Source of the DNA: an uncultured Paludibacter sp.
GTDB taxonomy: Bacteria > Bacteroidota > Bacteroidia > Bacteroidales > Paludibacteraceae
Assembly (NCBI GenBank): GCA_937897985.1
Contig: CALCBD010000018.1
Location: forward strand, 124,001 to 188,000
Direction of reading: 5' to 3'
Length of the DNA: 64,000 nt
Shown one piece after another: positions 43,730-52,891 of the stretch (position 1 is its first letter; every line of letters begins with the position of its first letter). The position numbers and the translations under genes were made by a program. The notes under the pieces were generated by a model. That model was not told the DNA's origin. It did no database searches and saw nothing but the letters and a program-made list of their open reading frames with translations.

Positions 43730-44455
43730 ATGTCGTCGTATAAGGAAAAAATTGATTATAACCATTTACCGCAACACATTGCTATTATCATGGATGGCAA
43801 CGGTCGCTGGGCCAAAGAACGTGGATATGATCGTATTTTCGGACATCAAAACGGTGTCAGCTCTGTACGTGAAGTAACCGAAGCTGCTGCGGAGATGGGC
43901 ATAAAATACCTTACGCTTTACGCTTTTTCCACTGAAAACTGGGGTCGTCCTCAGCAGGAAGTCGATGCATTAATGGAATTGTTGATTGATACTATTGAGA
44001 AGGAAACACCTACTTTAAACAAAAATAATGTAAGTCTGAAAGCTATCGGTGATATGAGCAGATTGCCATCAACTGCTGCAGCCAAACTCCAGCGATGTAT
44101 TGATGAAACAGCTGTCAATAACGGATTGAAACTTGTTTTGGCATTGAGCTATTCGTCGAGATGGGAAATTACCAACGCAATGAAAAAAATCAGTAATCTG
44201 GTTTGCAGCGGTATTCTTAAACCTGAGGACATTAATGATGATATAATCGCCGGATACCTTACAACAAATTCAATTCCGGATCCCGATTTGCTGATACGTA
44301 CAAGTGGTGAATACCGGATAAGTAATTTTCTGTTATGGCAGATTGCCTATACTGAGTTGTACTTTACTCAAACTCATTGGCCTGATTTCAGAAAAGAAAA
44401 CTTTTATAATGCAATTTACGATTTTCAACAACGCGAACGCAGATTCGGCAAATAA
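43730..44455 (+). CDS. uppS: Undecaprenyl diphosphate synthase (isoprenyl transferase)
   Basis: The 241-residue cis-prenyltransferase begins LPQHIAIIMDGNGRWAKERG with the catalytic Asp, followed by GHQNGVSSVREV, LYAFSTENWGRP and PDPDLLIRTSGEYRISNFLLWQIAYTELYF. It makes the C55 lipid carrier for cell-wall glycans, and uses HMBPP-derived precursors from the pathway that includes ispG at 7 kb. The open frame extends to a TTG at 43700, overlapping the DUF6089 gene, but ATG 43730 is the natural start. Confidence 0.95.
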   Translation: MSSYKEKIDYNHLPQHIAIIMDGNGRWAKERGYDRIFGHQNGVSSVREVTEAAAEMGIKYLTLYAFSTENWGRPQQEVDALMELLIDTIEKETPTLNKNNVSLKAIGDMSRLPSTAAAKLQRCIDETAVNNGLKLVLALSYSSRWEITNAMKKISNLVCSGILKPEDINDDIIAGYLTTNSIPDPDLLIRTSGEYRISNFLLWQIAYTELYFTQTHWPDFRKENFYNAIYDFQQRERRFGK

Positions 44456-44498
44456 TTATTAAACTATAAAGTGTACTTCGATATACCAATCCCCCTTT

Positions 44499-47132
44499 AT
44501 GCAATACAAAATTTTATTCCTTTTTAGCTTTTTAGCTGTTTTTGCTCAATTTGCTTTCAGCCAGGACGCAGCTCAGAATGACACTACCAAACTTCCTGTT
44601 ATTGAATATTCAAATGTCAATCCGAAGTACGAAATTGCACAGATTACTGTCACAGGGGCAAGTAATTATGAAGATTTTGTTCTTATCGGATTTTCGGGAC
44701 TTTCGGTGGGTGACCAGGTAAGTATTCCGGGTGATCAGATAACAAATGCAGTAAAACGTTTCTGGAAACAGGGTCTCTTCTCCGATGTAAAAATTTATGC
44801 TACCAAAATTCGCGACGGTAAAGTATGGCTGAATATTGAACTGAAAGAACGTCCGAGAGTGTCTGAAATTAACTTTAACGGACTCAAAAAAGGAGAAATT
44901 GAAGACCTTCAGGCTAAACTCGGAATCGTAAAGGGCAACCAGATTACTCCTAATATTTCTGACCGGGCCAAAAAAGTTATTCAAAAATACATGGAGGATA
45001 AAGGTTTCTTAAATGTTGAAGCCAATGTTTATCAACGAAACGACCCCAATAAACCCGGACATGTCATTGTTGACGTAGATGTCGATAAAAAGCTCAAAAC
45101 CAAGGTGCACAGTATTAATCTGACCGGAAATAAAGTGCTTTCGTTCAATCAGATTAACAAAACAATGAAAAAAACAAACGACAATAACTGGAGAAATTTT
45201 TTCCGTTCAAAAAAGTTTGTTAAAGAAGAATATGAAAAAGACAAGGTGGCTTTAATTGATAAATACAACGAAATCGGTTACAGAGATGCATATATCGTTG
45301 CCGATAGCGTGGTAAAATTTGATGATAAATCGGTCAATGTCTACATGACCATTAATGAGGGCAAAAAGTATTATTTCCGGAATATTAAATGGATTGGTAA
45401 TACCATTTATCCTTACGAATACCTTAATGCAGTTTTAGGCATAAAAAAAGGTGATGTTTACAATCACAAACATTTAATGGCGCGTCTGCAAACTGACGAA
45501 AACGATGCAGTCAGTAAACTTTATCAGGACCGTGGTTATTTATTTTCGAACATCGAACCTGTGGAAGTACTGATTGATAATGATTCGATAGATTTCGAAA
45601 TGAGGATTTACGAAGGAAAACCTGCTACCATCAACGAAATCGGAATAAAAGGAAATACTCGTGTTTATGAACATATCGTTCGTCGTGAATTACGTACAAA
45701 ACCCGGACAACTTTACAGCCAGTCTGAAATTATGCGTTCGTTACGCGAATTGGCACAAATGGGTCATTTCGATCAGGAAAAACTTAAACCGGACATTCAA
45801 CCTAATCAGGAAAACGGAACAGTTGATATTACCTATGAACTCGAAACCAAAGGAAGCGATCAGGTCGAATTTTCTGCCGGTTGGGGATCGACTGGTATTG
45901 TAGGAAGTATAGGTTTGAAATTCAGTAATTTTGCTATCCAAAATCTGTTTAAACCTGACACTTACCGTATTGTGCCTCAGGGAGAAGGTCAGACTTTTTC
46001 TCTTAATGCCCGTACCAACGGAAAGTCATATTCATCATTCAGTTTGTCGTTCCTCGAACCATGGCTCGGTGGCAAACGACCTAATTCGCTATCGACTTCG
46101 ATTTATTATTCAAGTCAGTCCACTATCAGCGACAGGTATCTGAGTAACCTGAGTTCTTATTCAGGGTACGGTTACGGATATGGAAGTTATGGCTACAGCG
46201 GATATGGAAATACCTACGGAAACAGTTACGGAAACTCGGCTTTGTACGAAACTGAAACTGACCCTGATAAATACATGCGTACCATCGGTGCATCGATTGG
46301 GTATGGAAAAAGACTTAACTGGCCTGACGATTATTTTAATTTTTACGGCGAGTTGTCCTACCAGTTGTTCATGCTCAAAGGTTGGTATAAATCGATGTTC
46401 CCAATGACCGAAGGACAGTTTAATAACCTGAGTCTGAATCTTGTGCTCAGCCGGAGTTCTATCGACAATCCGATTTATACACGCAGGGGGTCATCATTTT
46501 CATTAGGTCTTAAAATTACACCTCCTTATTCGAGTTTTAACGGGGTTGATTATTCTTCTAATCTCACCGATCAGGAAAGATACAAATGGATTGAATACCA
46601 CAAATGGACTTTCAGCGGAAAGATGTTTACACCACTTACTTCCAACAATAAGTCGCTTGTATTGATGAGCCGTGTGATGTTCTCCTATTTGGGACATTAT
46701 AACAAAGATGCAAAATCACCTTTCGAAACTTTCTATATGGGTGGCGACGGAATGTCGGCCTATACAAGCTACGGAACCGATTATATCGCAATGCGTGGTT
46801 ACGAAAGCGGATCGTTAACACCTTACAGTTCTGTTACCGGTTCGTATGCGGGTTATCTGTACAATAAATTTACCATGGAACTAAGGTATCCGCTGTCGCT
46901 CGAACAATCTGCAACCATTTATGCACTCGGTTTTATCGAAGCCGGGAACGCATTCAGTTCAATCAAAGGATATAATCCGTTTGACCTGAAACGGTCGGCA
47001 GGTGTCGGTGTTCGTATATTTTTACCAATGTTCGGTATGATGGGTATTGATTGGGGTTATGGTTTCGACAAAGCTGTGAGTGGAACCAAAGGTGGAAGTC
47101 AGTTCCATTTTGTACTTGGTCAGGAATTATAG
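44499..47132 (+). CDS. bamA: Outer-membrane assembly factor BamA
   Basis: BamA inserts beta-barrel proteins into the outer membrane. The 877 residues include a signal peptide (ILFLFSFLAVFAQFAFS), POTRA repeats through about residue 440 (for example IAQITVTGASNYEDF, RVSEINFNGLKKGEI, TKVHSINLTGNKVLS and INEIGIKGNTRVYEHIVRRELRT), then the Omp85 barrel with FLEPWLGGKRPN, YTRRGSSFSLGL and YMGGDGMSAYTSYGTDYIAMRGYESGS. An unusual Tyr/Gly-rich stretch (SYSGYGYGYGSYGYSGYGN) at about residues 555-580 lies in a predicted extracellular loop. It sits between uppS and two skp genes, the common Bacteroidetes order. Confidence 0.96.
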   Translation: MQYKILFLFSFLAVFAQFAFSQDAAQNDTTKLPVIEYSNVNPKYEIAQITVTGASNYEDFVLIGFSGLSVGDQVSIPGDQITNAVKRFWKQGLFSDVKIYATKIRDGKVWLNIELKERPRVSEINFNGLKKGEIEDLQAKLGIVKGNQITPNISDRAKKVIQKYMEDKGFLNVEANVYQRNDPNKPGHVIVDVDVDKKLKTKVHSINLTGNKVLSFNQINKTMKKTNDNNWRNFFRSKKFVKEEYEKDKVALIDKYNEIGYRDAYIVADSVVKFDDKSVNVYMTINEGKKYYFRNIKWIGNTIYPYEYLNAVLGIKKGDVYNHKHLMARLQTDENDAVSKLYQDRGYLFSNIEPVEVLIDNDSIDFEMRIYEGKPATINEIGIKGNTRVYEHIVRRELRTKPGQLYSQSEIMRSLRELAQMGHFDQEKLKPDIQPNQENGTVDITYELETKGSDQVEFSAGWGSTGIVGSIGLKFSNFAIQNLFKPDTYRIVPQGEGQTFSLNARTNGKSYSSFSLSFLEPWLGGKRPNSLSTSIYYSSQSTISDRYLSNLSSYSGYGYGYGSYGYSGYGNTYGNSYGNSALYETETDPDKYMRTIGASIGYGKRLNWPDDYFNFYGELSYQLFMLKGWYKSMFPMTEGQFNNLSLNLVLSRSSIDNPIYTRRGSSFSLGLKITPPYSSFNGVDYSSNLTDQERYKWIEYHKWTFSGKMFTPLTSNNKSLVLMSRVMFSYLGHYNKDAKSPFETFYMGGDGMSAYTSYGTDYIAMRGYESGSLTPYSSVTGSYAGYLYNKFTMELRYPLSLEQSATIYALGFIEAGNAFSSIKGYNPFDLKRSAGVGVRIFLPMFGMMGIDWGYGFDKAVSGTKGGSQFHFVLGQEL

Positions 47133-47243
47133 TTTTGATCTTAAATCGCCTGAAATGAGTTAATTAAATCCTGATTTATTTTGGCAGAATATTTGTAAAG
47201 CGTTTTCAGTTCGATTATAACTTAACATTCAATTTAAAAAAAT

Positions 47244-47759
47244 ATGAAAAAAATTATTTTCACCCTCTGCCTGATAGCAGGTATAAGTTTTGCCGGAAAT
47301 GCACAAAAATTTGCTATGGTGGATATGGAGTATATTATGAAGAATATTCCGGCTTTCGAAACAGCAAATGAACAATTGAATCAGATTTCCAAAAAATGGC
47401 AGTCGGAAGTTGAAACCAAAATGCAGGAAGTTCAGAGCATGTATAAAAATTATCAAACTGAACTGGTTTTTCTGTCGGAGGACATGAAAGTAAAACGTGA
47501 AGAGGAAATAGTATCCAAAGAAAAAGCTGCTCAGGAACTTAAACGTACGTATTTCGGAACCGAAGGTGAATTGTTTAAGAAAAGACAAAGTCTGATGAAA
47601 CCAATTCAGGATGAGGTTTACACAGCAATTCAGGAAGTATGTAAAGACAAGGATTTAAGCCTGGTATTTGATAAGAGTTCTTCGATGAATGTTATATTCA
47701 GCTCACCAAAATTAGATATAAGTGATCTTGTTTTAACAAAGTTGGGTTATTCAAAATAA
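47244..47759 (+). CDS. OmpH/Skp-family periplasmic chaperone (first of two)
   Basis: The 171-residue protein has a signal peptide (KKIIFTLCLIAGISFAGNA), QKFAMVDMEYIMKNIPAFETANEQLNQISKKWQSEVETKMQEVQS, then a long charged coiled coil and a C-terminal beta segment (LSLVFDKSSSMNVIFSSPKLDISDLV). Skp trimers carry unfolded outer-membrane proteins to BamA. It lies 111 bases after bamA and is paralogous to the next gene. Confidence 0.92.
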   Translation: MKKIIFTLCLIAGISFAGNAQKFAMVDMEYIMKNIPAFETANEQLNQISKKWQSEVETKMQEVQSMYKNYQTELVFLSEDMKVKREEEIVSKEKAAQELKRTYFGTEGELFKKRQSLMKPIQDEVYTAIQEVCKDKDLSLVFDKSSSMNVIFSSPKLDISDLVLTKLGYSK

Positions 47760-47826
47760 TATATTAATTTTGCAACTCACTTTCAAATAATTAAATAAAA
47801 ATAAATAAAAACGTAAATTAATTACC

Positions 47827-48330
47827 ATGTTAAAGAAATTTGTATTATTAATGCTTTGTGCATTGCCTTTAGGACTTTTTGCTCAGGAAAAATTGGGCCA
47901 CATCAATTCAAAAGAAATCATTTCACTTATGCCCGAAATTCCGGATATTGAGAAAAAAGTGGATGCTTTAGGAAAACAATGGGAAAGTGAAATAATGAAA
48001 ATGCGTGAAGAATATAACGGCAAGATCAAGGAATTTCAACAAAAACAGGACAGTATGCCCGATGGTATCAAACAGATCAGAATGAGTGAAATACAGGAAC
48101 TTGAACAACGTATTACCACTTTCCAGCAAACAGCTTACAGCGATTTGCAAAAGAAACAACAGGAAATGGTTAATCCGGTAATTGAAAAAGTTAAGAAAGC
48201 AATTAACGATGTGGCCGTTGAAAACAATTATACATACATTTTTGATTTAAGCGCGCAAAGTATCATTTATCAGTCACCTAAATCAAATGATATTACAGCA
48301 CTGGTTAAGAAAAAGTTAGCTCTGAAATAA
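47827..48330 (+). CDS. OmpH/Skp-family periplasmic chaperone (second of two)
   Basis: The 167-residue protein has a signal peptide (LKKFVLLMLCALPLGLFA), EKLGHINSKEIISLMPEIPDIEKKVDALGKQWESEIMKMREEYNGK, a coiled coil and the C-terminal YTYIFDLSAQSIIYQSPKSNDITALVKKKL. It differs from the first copy but shares its layout. Tandem skp genes after bamA are usual in this phylum. A strong terminator follows. Confidence 0.92.
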   Translation: MLKKFVLLMLCALPLGLFAQEKLGHINSKEIISLMPEIPDIEKKVDALGKQWESEIMKMREEYNGKIKEFQQKQDSMPDGIKQIRMSEIQELEQRITTFQQTAYSDLQKKQQEMVNPVIEKVKKAINDVAVENNYTYIFDLSAQSIIYQSPKSNDITALVKKKLALK

Positions 48331-48358
48331 GCCTGTTTTACCATATACATTAAAAGTG

Positions 48359-48393
48359 AAAAACACGAAATAAATCAATTATTTCGTGTTTTT
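48359..48393. terminator. Bidirectional Rho-independent terminator between skp-2 and the Lrp-type regulator
   Basis: A perfect 15-base stem (AAAAACACGAAATAA, 48359-48373, with TTATTTCGTGTTTTT, 48379-48393) closes a 5-base loop. The plus strand continues TCTTTTT... T-rich; the A-rich left arm gives a U-tail on the minus strand. It lies between convergent genes. Confidence 0.85.
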
Positions 48394-48495
48394 CTTTTTG
48401 ATATAATAAAACGGAACGAGAATAGTTTTTATGTCCGAAAGCAGAGCATGTGGCCCTGTGGAAAGCTGATATTAACTCAAATACACCAAAGTGTT

Positions 48496-48999
48496 CTATT
48501 CTTCTTCATCGATGAAATCGGCAGTCGTATCAATTTCAAAAACCGAAAGCTGACGTCTGAAAACCTCATCAAGCGAAATCTGAAAAGTTTCGGTATGTGC
48601 AATTCCGGCAATAGGCGTCATTTTTTCAAGAATAATCTGAAGTAAATGGCGGTTGTCTTTTGCATAAATTTTAACAAACATTGAAAATTTACCTGTTGTA
48701 TAGTGACATTCCACCACTTCAGGTATTTTTTTGAGCTCTTCAACCACAAAAGGAAATGATTTAACATCACTCAGTGTAATTCCGATGTACGCACAGGTTT
48801 GAAAACCAACCTTATATGTGTCGATTACGAATTCTGATCCTTTGATAATTCCGGTGTTGCGAAGTTTTTGAATACGTTGATGTATCGCTGCACCTGAAAC
48901 ATTACATTCACGAGCTACTTCGAGGAACGGAATTCTGGCATCCTGCGAAATGAGCTGTAAAATTTTTTTGTCTAAACGGTCAATCTGGTGGTGTCCCAT
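48496..48999 (-). CDS. Lrp/AsnC-family transcriptional regulator
   Basis: The 167-residue protein has an N-terminal AsnC-type helix-turn-helix (IDRLDKKILQLISQDARIPFLEVARECNVSGAAIHQRIQKLRNTGII) and an effector/RAM domain (TCAYIGITLSDVKSFPFVVEELKKIPEVVECHYTTGKFSMFVKIYAKD). It may sense an amino acid, commonly branched-chain or asparagine in this family. It ends in an acidic tail (DFIDEEE). It stands alone with convergent and same-strand neighbours separated by terminators or 130 bases. Confidence 0.92.
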   Translation of the reverse strand: MGHHQIDRLDKKILQLISQDARIPFLEVARECNVSGAAIHQRIQKLRNTGIIKGSEFVIDTYKVGFQTCAYIGITLSDVKSFPFVVEELKKIPEVVECHYTTGKFSMFVKIYAKDNRHLLQIILEKMTPIAGIAHTETFQISLDEVFRRQLSVFEIDTTADFIDEEE

Positions 49000-49131
49000 A
49001 GTAAATTATTTATTCGATTGTAATAGCAAAACTTGCTGTTAGATGTGTTTCGAATGCAAATGTATTAATTATTTTTTTATTTTCTGCAAAAAAAGAAACA
49101 AATTGATAGTGCTTTTGTAAAATTATTCAAA

Positions 49132-50055
49132 TTATCGATATTTTCCACCTTCGCATTCTTCGAGCATGCTGATATAACTCTGATATCGGGATGAACTAAT
49201 GAGTTTATCCTCCAGCGCCTTCAAAACCGCACATCCGGGTTCGTGTACATGTGTGCAGTCAGAAAATCTGCATTCGCCCGATTTAATGAAGATTTCTTTG
49301 AAAAAATGGCTGATTTCCTCTTTATTCATATCAACAGTACCAAAACCTTTAATCCCGGGAGTGTCAATAACAGCACCGCCTTCGGCCAACTGAAACATTT
49401 CGGAAAATGTGGTGGTGTGCATACCTTTGTTGTGATAGGTTGAAATTTCAGCTGTTTTTGTCATCGAAGCAGGTGCAATCGTATTGATAATAGTTGACTT
49501 GCCTACGCCCGAATTGCCTGATATTAAGGTTATTTTTTCCCTGAAAAACCCAGTAAGTGATTCCAGATTAACTGATTTTTTTGCAGATATTCTGAAAACT
49601 TTATAGCCCAAACCCGAATATAAATGTTCGAGTGCGTCTAAGTAGCGTGTTTCCTGTTCGTTGTATAAATCTGTTTTGTTGAATATAATACAGGCTGAAA
49701 CTCTGTATGCCTCGGCTGATGCCAGAAACCGGTCAATAAAAACAGTTGAAGTTTCCGGATAATTCACAGTTGCTATCAATGCCACCAAATCGATGTTGGC
49801 AGCTAATATATGCGATTGTTTTGAAAGATTGGACGAACGGCGTACTATATAATTTTTACGGTCGTGAATAGCTGAAATCATACCTATCCCATCAGAATTC
49901 AGTTCAAAATCAACAATGTCGCCTACAGCAATCGGATTTGTACTTCGTATTTTATTAAGCCGTAAATTGCCCTTGATCTTACATTCAATCAGTACCTCCC
50001 TGTCAGTTTTGACCTGATACCAACTTCCGGTATTTTTTATTACCAACCCAACCAT
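49132..50055 (-). CDS. rsgA: Ribosome small-subunit-dependent GTPase A
   Basis: RsgA is a circularly permuted GTPase for late 30S assembly. The 307-residue form has the OB domain (VGLVIKNTGSWYQVKTDR), IIFNKTDLY (G4), ITLISGNSGVGKSTIIN (G1), VIDTPGIKGFG (G3) and the zinc motif GECRFSDCTHVHEPGCAV. The frame extends to a GTG at 50067, but ATG 50055 precedes the conserved start and is preferred. Confidence 0.95.
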   Translation of the reverse strand: MVGLVIKNTGSWYQVKTDREVLIECKIKGNLRLNKIRSTNPIAVGDIVDFELNSDGIGMISAIHDRKNYIVRRSSNLSKQSHILAANIDLVALIATVNYPETSTVFIDRFLASAEAYRVSACIIFNKTDLYNEQETRYLDALEHLYSGLGYKVFRISAKKSVNLESLTGFFREKITLISGNSGVGKSTIINTIAPASMTKTAEISTYHNKGMHTTTFSEMFQLAEGGAVIDTPGIKGFGTVDMNKEEISHFFKEIFIKSGECRFSDCTHVHEPGCAVLKALEDKLISSSRYQSYISMLEECEGGKYR

Positions 50056-50089
50056 AATTTCAGTCACTGTTTGTCTAATAATTAATTGT

Positions 50090-51190
50090 TTAAAATGCTT
50101 CCGAGGCTGTCAGATAAAACTGTGGTTTGTTGCCGTAATTATTTTTGGCAATGTCGAGCCGCAAATGTACTCTTGCATCATTCAACTGGTATCTTAATCC
50201 TGCTCCGTAAGCAATTTTCAGTTTATCTGTCTGAAGATTACTACTGTTAAAAACATCTCCTGCCGAGCAGAATACAGCCGCTTTGAACTTTTTATAAACA
50301 GGCAGCCTGTATTCGGTCTGAAGTAACATTAAGCAGTTGTCGCGAAACATGCCCTGTTGAAAACCCCTTAGCAAATCGATTCCTCCGGGCGACGGCAAAA
50401 GCTGGAACGGAACATTATTTTCACTTAAAACTCCTTTACAGTAAAATTGCCAGGCGAATGTGCTGTTATGAATGACTGGTATAAATTGCCTGATGTCCAT
50501 TGAAAATGTTTTCACCGAATAAGTGCTGCCCCATTTCTGACCTGCAAATCCAAACATTGATTTGACTAAGAAACCTTTAAAAGGGTAAAACTGATTGTCG
50601 CGATTGTCGAATGAGAAAAGCAGGCCTAAAGTCAGCTGCGAATAAGGAGTCCAGCCTTCGGGTCCGAAATTGCGGTAAATATAATCTTTTTTTGCGTCGA
50701 ATGATGAGTCGGTACTTAATTTTTCGTTCCGGTATTCAATTAATCCACCTATAAAAAGGTTTTTGCGTATCAGAAATTGTGGCTGGACATTGACATTGAC
50801 ATTTTTTGAGGTGTAGGTCTGCTTCAGATCATTGATTTTGTTACCTCGTCCGTAGTAATAATCAGGGTAGTTTCTGATATTGAGATTCGAATAAATCAAC
50901 CATTTATCATTATTAAGAAATATTTTCGGGGAGATATTGAAACTGAATTGATTGCGTAAGGTATATTCAGCACTGGCAGTAACCGAACTGATGCGACTCA
51001 AATGATGGCTCTTGAAATAATATGCTCCGGTTAAGCCACCCATCCAGCTGGTTTCCGGTTGATAGGAGGTATATGGAAATGCAAATAAACTATGTGAAAT
51101 AACGCTGTCATTTTTAACTTCCTGAGAAAAAAGCTGCATAAAGATGAAAAAAATGACGGTAATAAAAAGAGCTGATCTTTTGAATTCCAT
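50090..51190 (-). CDS. Omp85/BamA-TamA-like outer-membrane protein
   Basis: The 366-residue protein has a signal peptide (EFKRSALFITVIFFIFMQLFS) and a D15-type barrel with FSFDNRDNQFYPFKGFLVKSMFGFAG and LPSPGGIDLLRGFQQGMFRDNCLMLLQTEYRLPV, ending in LRLDIAKNNYGNKPQFYLTASEAF. No POTRA domain is visible. ATG 51190 is preferred over 51214, because the latter lies inside the frr terminator. It is a second POTRA-less paralog beside that at 0.9-2.2 kb. Role unknown. Confidence 0.8.
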   Translation of the reverse strand: MEFKRSALFITVIFFIFMQLFSQEVKNDSVISHSLFAFPYTSYQPETSWMGGLTGAYYFKSHHLSRISSVTASAEYTLRNQFSFNISPKIFLNNDKWLIYSNLNIRNYPDYYYGRGNKINDLKQTYTSKNVNVNVQPQFLIRKNLFIGGLIEYRNEKLSTDSSFDAKKDYIYRNFGPEGWTPYSQLTLGLLFSFDNRDNQFYPFKGFLVKSMFGFAGQKWGSTYSVKTFSMDIRQFIPVIHNSTFAWQFYCKGVLSENNVPFQLLPSPGGIDLLRGFQQGMFRDNCLMLLQTEYRLPVYKKFKAAVFCSAGDVFNSSNLQTDKLKIAYGAGLRYQLNDARVHLRLDIAKNNYGNKPQFYLTASEAF

Positions 51191-51200
51191 TTTAAAATAA

Positions 51201-51238
51201 AAAACATCAGTCATCCCAAAGTTGTATTGAGATGACTG
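51201..51238 (-). terminator. Rho-independent terminator of pyrH-frr
   Basis: CAGTCATCCCA (51208-51218) pairs with TGAGATGACTG (51228-51238), one mismatch. On the minus strand the tail is ATGTTTTTTATTTT. It lies 34 bases past the frr stop. Confidence 0.7.
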
Positions 51239-51271
51239 AATGTGTATTCATATTATCAAAAATCTGAATAG

Positions 51272-51832
51272 TTAAACTGTCATTATTTCCTTTTCTTTAG
51301 CCAAAAGCATATCGTCAATTTTTTTGATATACTTATCATGAATTTTCTGAACGCTTGCTTCAGCGTCCTTTTCCACATCTTCGGGTAAGCCGTTTTTCTC
51401 GAGTTTTTTTAATTGTTCGATGGCTTCACGACGTGCATTACGTACTGAGATTTTAGCTTCTTCACCTTCATGTTTCGACTGTTTTGCCAGCTGACGGCGG
51501 CGCTCTTCTGTGAGAGGAGGTATGCCAAGTCTGATGACTTCACCATTGTTCATTGGAGTAATTCCGACGTCTGAATTTAATATTGCTTTTTCGATTACGC
51601 TGATCAAACCTTTTTCCCAGGGTTGAATGGTGATGGTTTTTGCATCGGGTGTAGTAATCGTTGCAACATTGGATAAAGGTACGTGTGAACCATAATAATC
51701 AACTTTCACCCCATCCAAAATACGGGGGTTGGCTTTTCCGGCACGAATATGAGCCAATGACTCGTCTAAAAACAGGAGAGTAGCTTCCATGCTTTCCTCA
51801 GCATCTGTCAGTATGGGTTTAATGTCATGCAT
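51272..51832 (-). CDS. frr: Ribosome recycling factor
   Basis: The 186-residue protein splits post-termination ribosomes together with EF-G. Visible are EESMEATLLFLDESLAHIRAGKANPRILDGVKVDYYG, PWEKGLISVIEKAILNSDVGITPMNNGEVIRLGIPPLTEERR and the C-terminal IHDKYIKKIDDMLLAKEKEIM. Length and motifs are standard. It follows pyrH by 102 bases, the usual pyrH-frr pair. Confidence 0.96.
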   Translation of the reverse strand: MHDIKPILTDAEESMEATLLFLDESLAHIRAGKANPRILDGVKVDYYGSHVPLSNVATITTPDAKTITIQPWEKGLISVIEKAILNSDVGITPMNNGEVIRLGIPPLTEERRRQLAKQSKHEGEEAKISVRNARREAIEQLKKLEKNGLPEDVEKDAEASVQKIHDKYIKKIDDMLLAKEKEIMTV

Positions 51833-51934
51833 AATATGTAAATTATTTTACCTTCAACCACAAAAAGCGGTAATCAGGGTTTTGTTAATAATATTTTAAT
51901 GAATTTTTTTCTGCTGTATTATTTATTCCGATTG

Positions 51935-52645
51935 TCAGTTTTTTACTAATGTACCGATTTTTTCGCCTTCGATAACTCTTTTCAGATTTCCCGGAGTGTC
52001 CATATCGAACACATAAATAGGCATATTATTTTCTTTACACATGGTGGTTGCGGTAAGATCCATTACTTTGAGATGACGGTTGTAAATTTCATCGTAGGTA
52101 ATTTCGTCGAATTTCACTGCTGTTTTATCTTTTTCAGGATCAGCAGTATAAATACCATCAACACGGGTGCCCTTTAACATAACATCAGCTTCGATCTCGA
52201 TAGCGCGAAGTGAAGAACCGGTATCGGTCGTAAAGAAAGGATTGCCTGTTCCACCGGAGAAAATTGCAATTTCACCATTTTCGAGAGCACTTACAGCTTT
52301 TTGTTTGGAATAAAATTCGGCAACAGGTTCCATTCGGATTGCTGTGAAAACCCGTGATTTTGCACCTATAGCCTGAAGTGCCGAATTAAGTGCCAGACTG
52401 TTAATTACTGTTGCCAACATACCCATCTGGTCGCCCTGCACACGATCAAAGCCTTTTGATGTTCCACTCAGACCACGAAATATATTTCCGCCACCAATTA
52501 CTATTCCTATCTGAACACCCATGGCTGAAATTGCCGCAATTTGCTCAGCATATTCTCCGAGACGTTTTTCATCAATTCCGTATTGTTGCTGCCCCATTAA
52601 CGATTCGCCACTGAGTTTGAGAAGGATGCGTTTAAATGCTACCAT
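51935..52645 (-). CDS. pyrH: Uridylate kinase
   Basis: PyrH phosphorylates UMP to UDP. The 236-residue amino-acid-kinase fold has RILLKLSGESLMG, IGIVIGGGNIFRG, DQMGMLATVINSLALNSALQ, FSGGTGNPFFTTDTGSSLRAIE and MDLTATTMCKENNMPIYVFDM. It is the first gene of pyrH-frr, with a promoter at 52710-52741. Confidence 0.96.
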   Translation of the reverse strand: MVAFKRILLKLSGESLMGQQQYGIDEKRLGEYAEQIAAISAMGVQIGIVIGGGNIFRGLSGTSKGFDRVQGDQMGMLATVINSLALNSALQAIGAKSRVFTAIRMEPVAEFYSKQKAVSALENGEIAIFSGGTGNPFFTTDTGSSLRAIEIEADVMLKGTRVDGIYTADPEKDKTAVKFDEITYDEIYNRHLKVMDLTATTMCKENNMPIYVFDMDTPGNLKRVIEGEKIGTLVKN

Positions 52646-52709
52646 AATGATTGTTGCTGAATTTTAAAGCTGAAAACTGTTGTTAGATGATTTTTTATTC
52701 ATTTCAGAG

Positions 52710-52741
52710 CAAAAGTAAATAAATTGGTCGAAATGTGCAAA
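52710..52741 (-). promoter_or_regulatory. Promoter of pyrH-frr
   Basis: On the minus strand TTTG (52741-52738), a 20-base spacer and TACTTTTG (52717-52710) match the Bacteroidetes consensus. The start codon is 65 bases downstream. Confidence 0.6.
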
Positions 52742-52813
52742 TCTGCATCAAACCGGACATTACAGTTTCAGTTTTGTCAGAATCACTTATTCCGGATAAA
52801 GATACACAACGGA

Positions 52814-52872
52814 TGCCGAAAGTATTTTAAAAGTACAAATGTCCGCTTCATTTAATCCACGGACATTCGGCA
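52814..52872 (-). terminator. Branched inverted repeat at the end of the surface-protein operon
   Basis: Outer arms TGCCGAA (52814-52820) and TTCGGCA (52866-52872) enclose a small AGTATTTTAAAAGTAC palindrome and a second stem ATGTCCG/CGGACAT, giving a three-way fold. It begins 20 bases past the stop of the 52892 gene. No clear T-run follows, so termination is only likely. Confidence 0.5.
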
Positions 52873-52891
52873 CTTATCAAAACGAAAGAAA

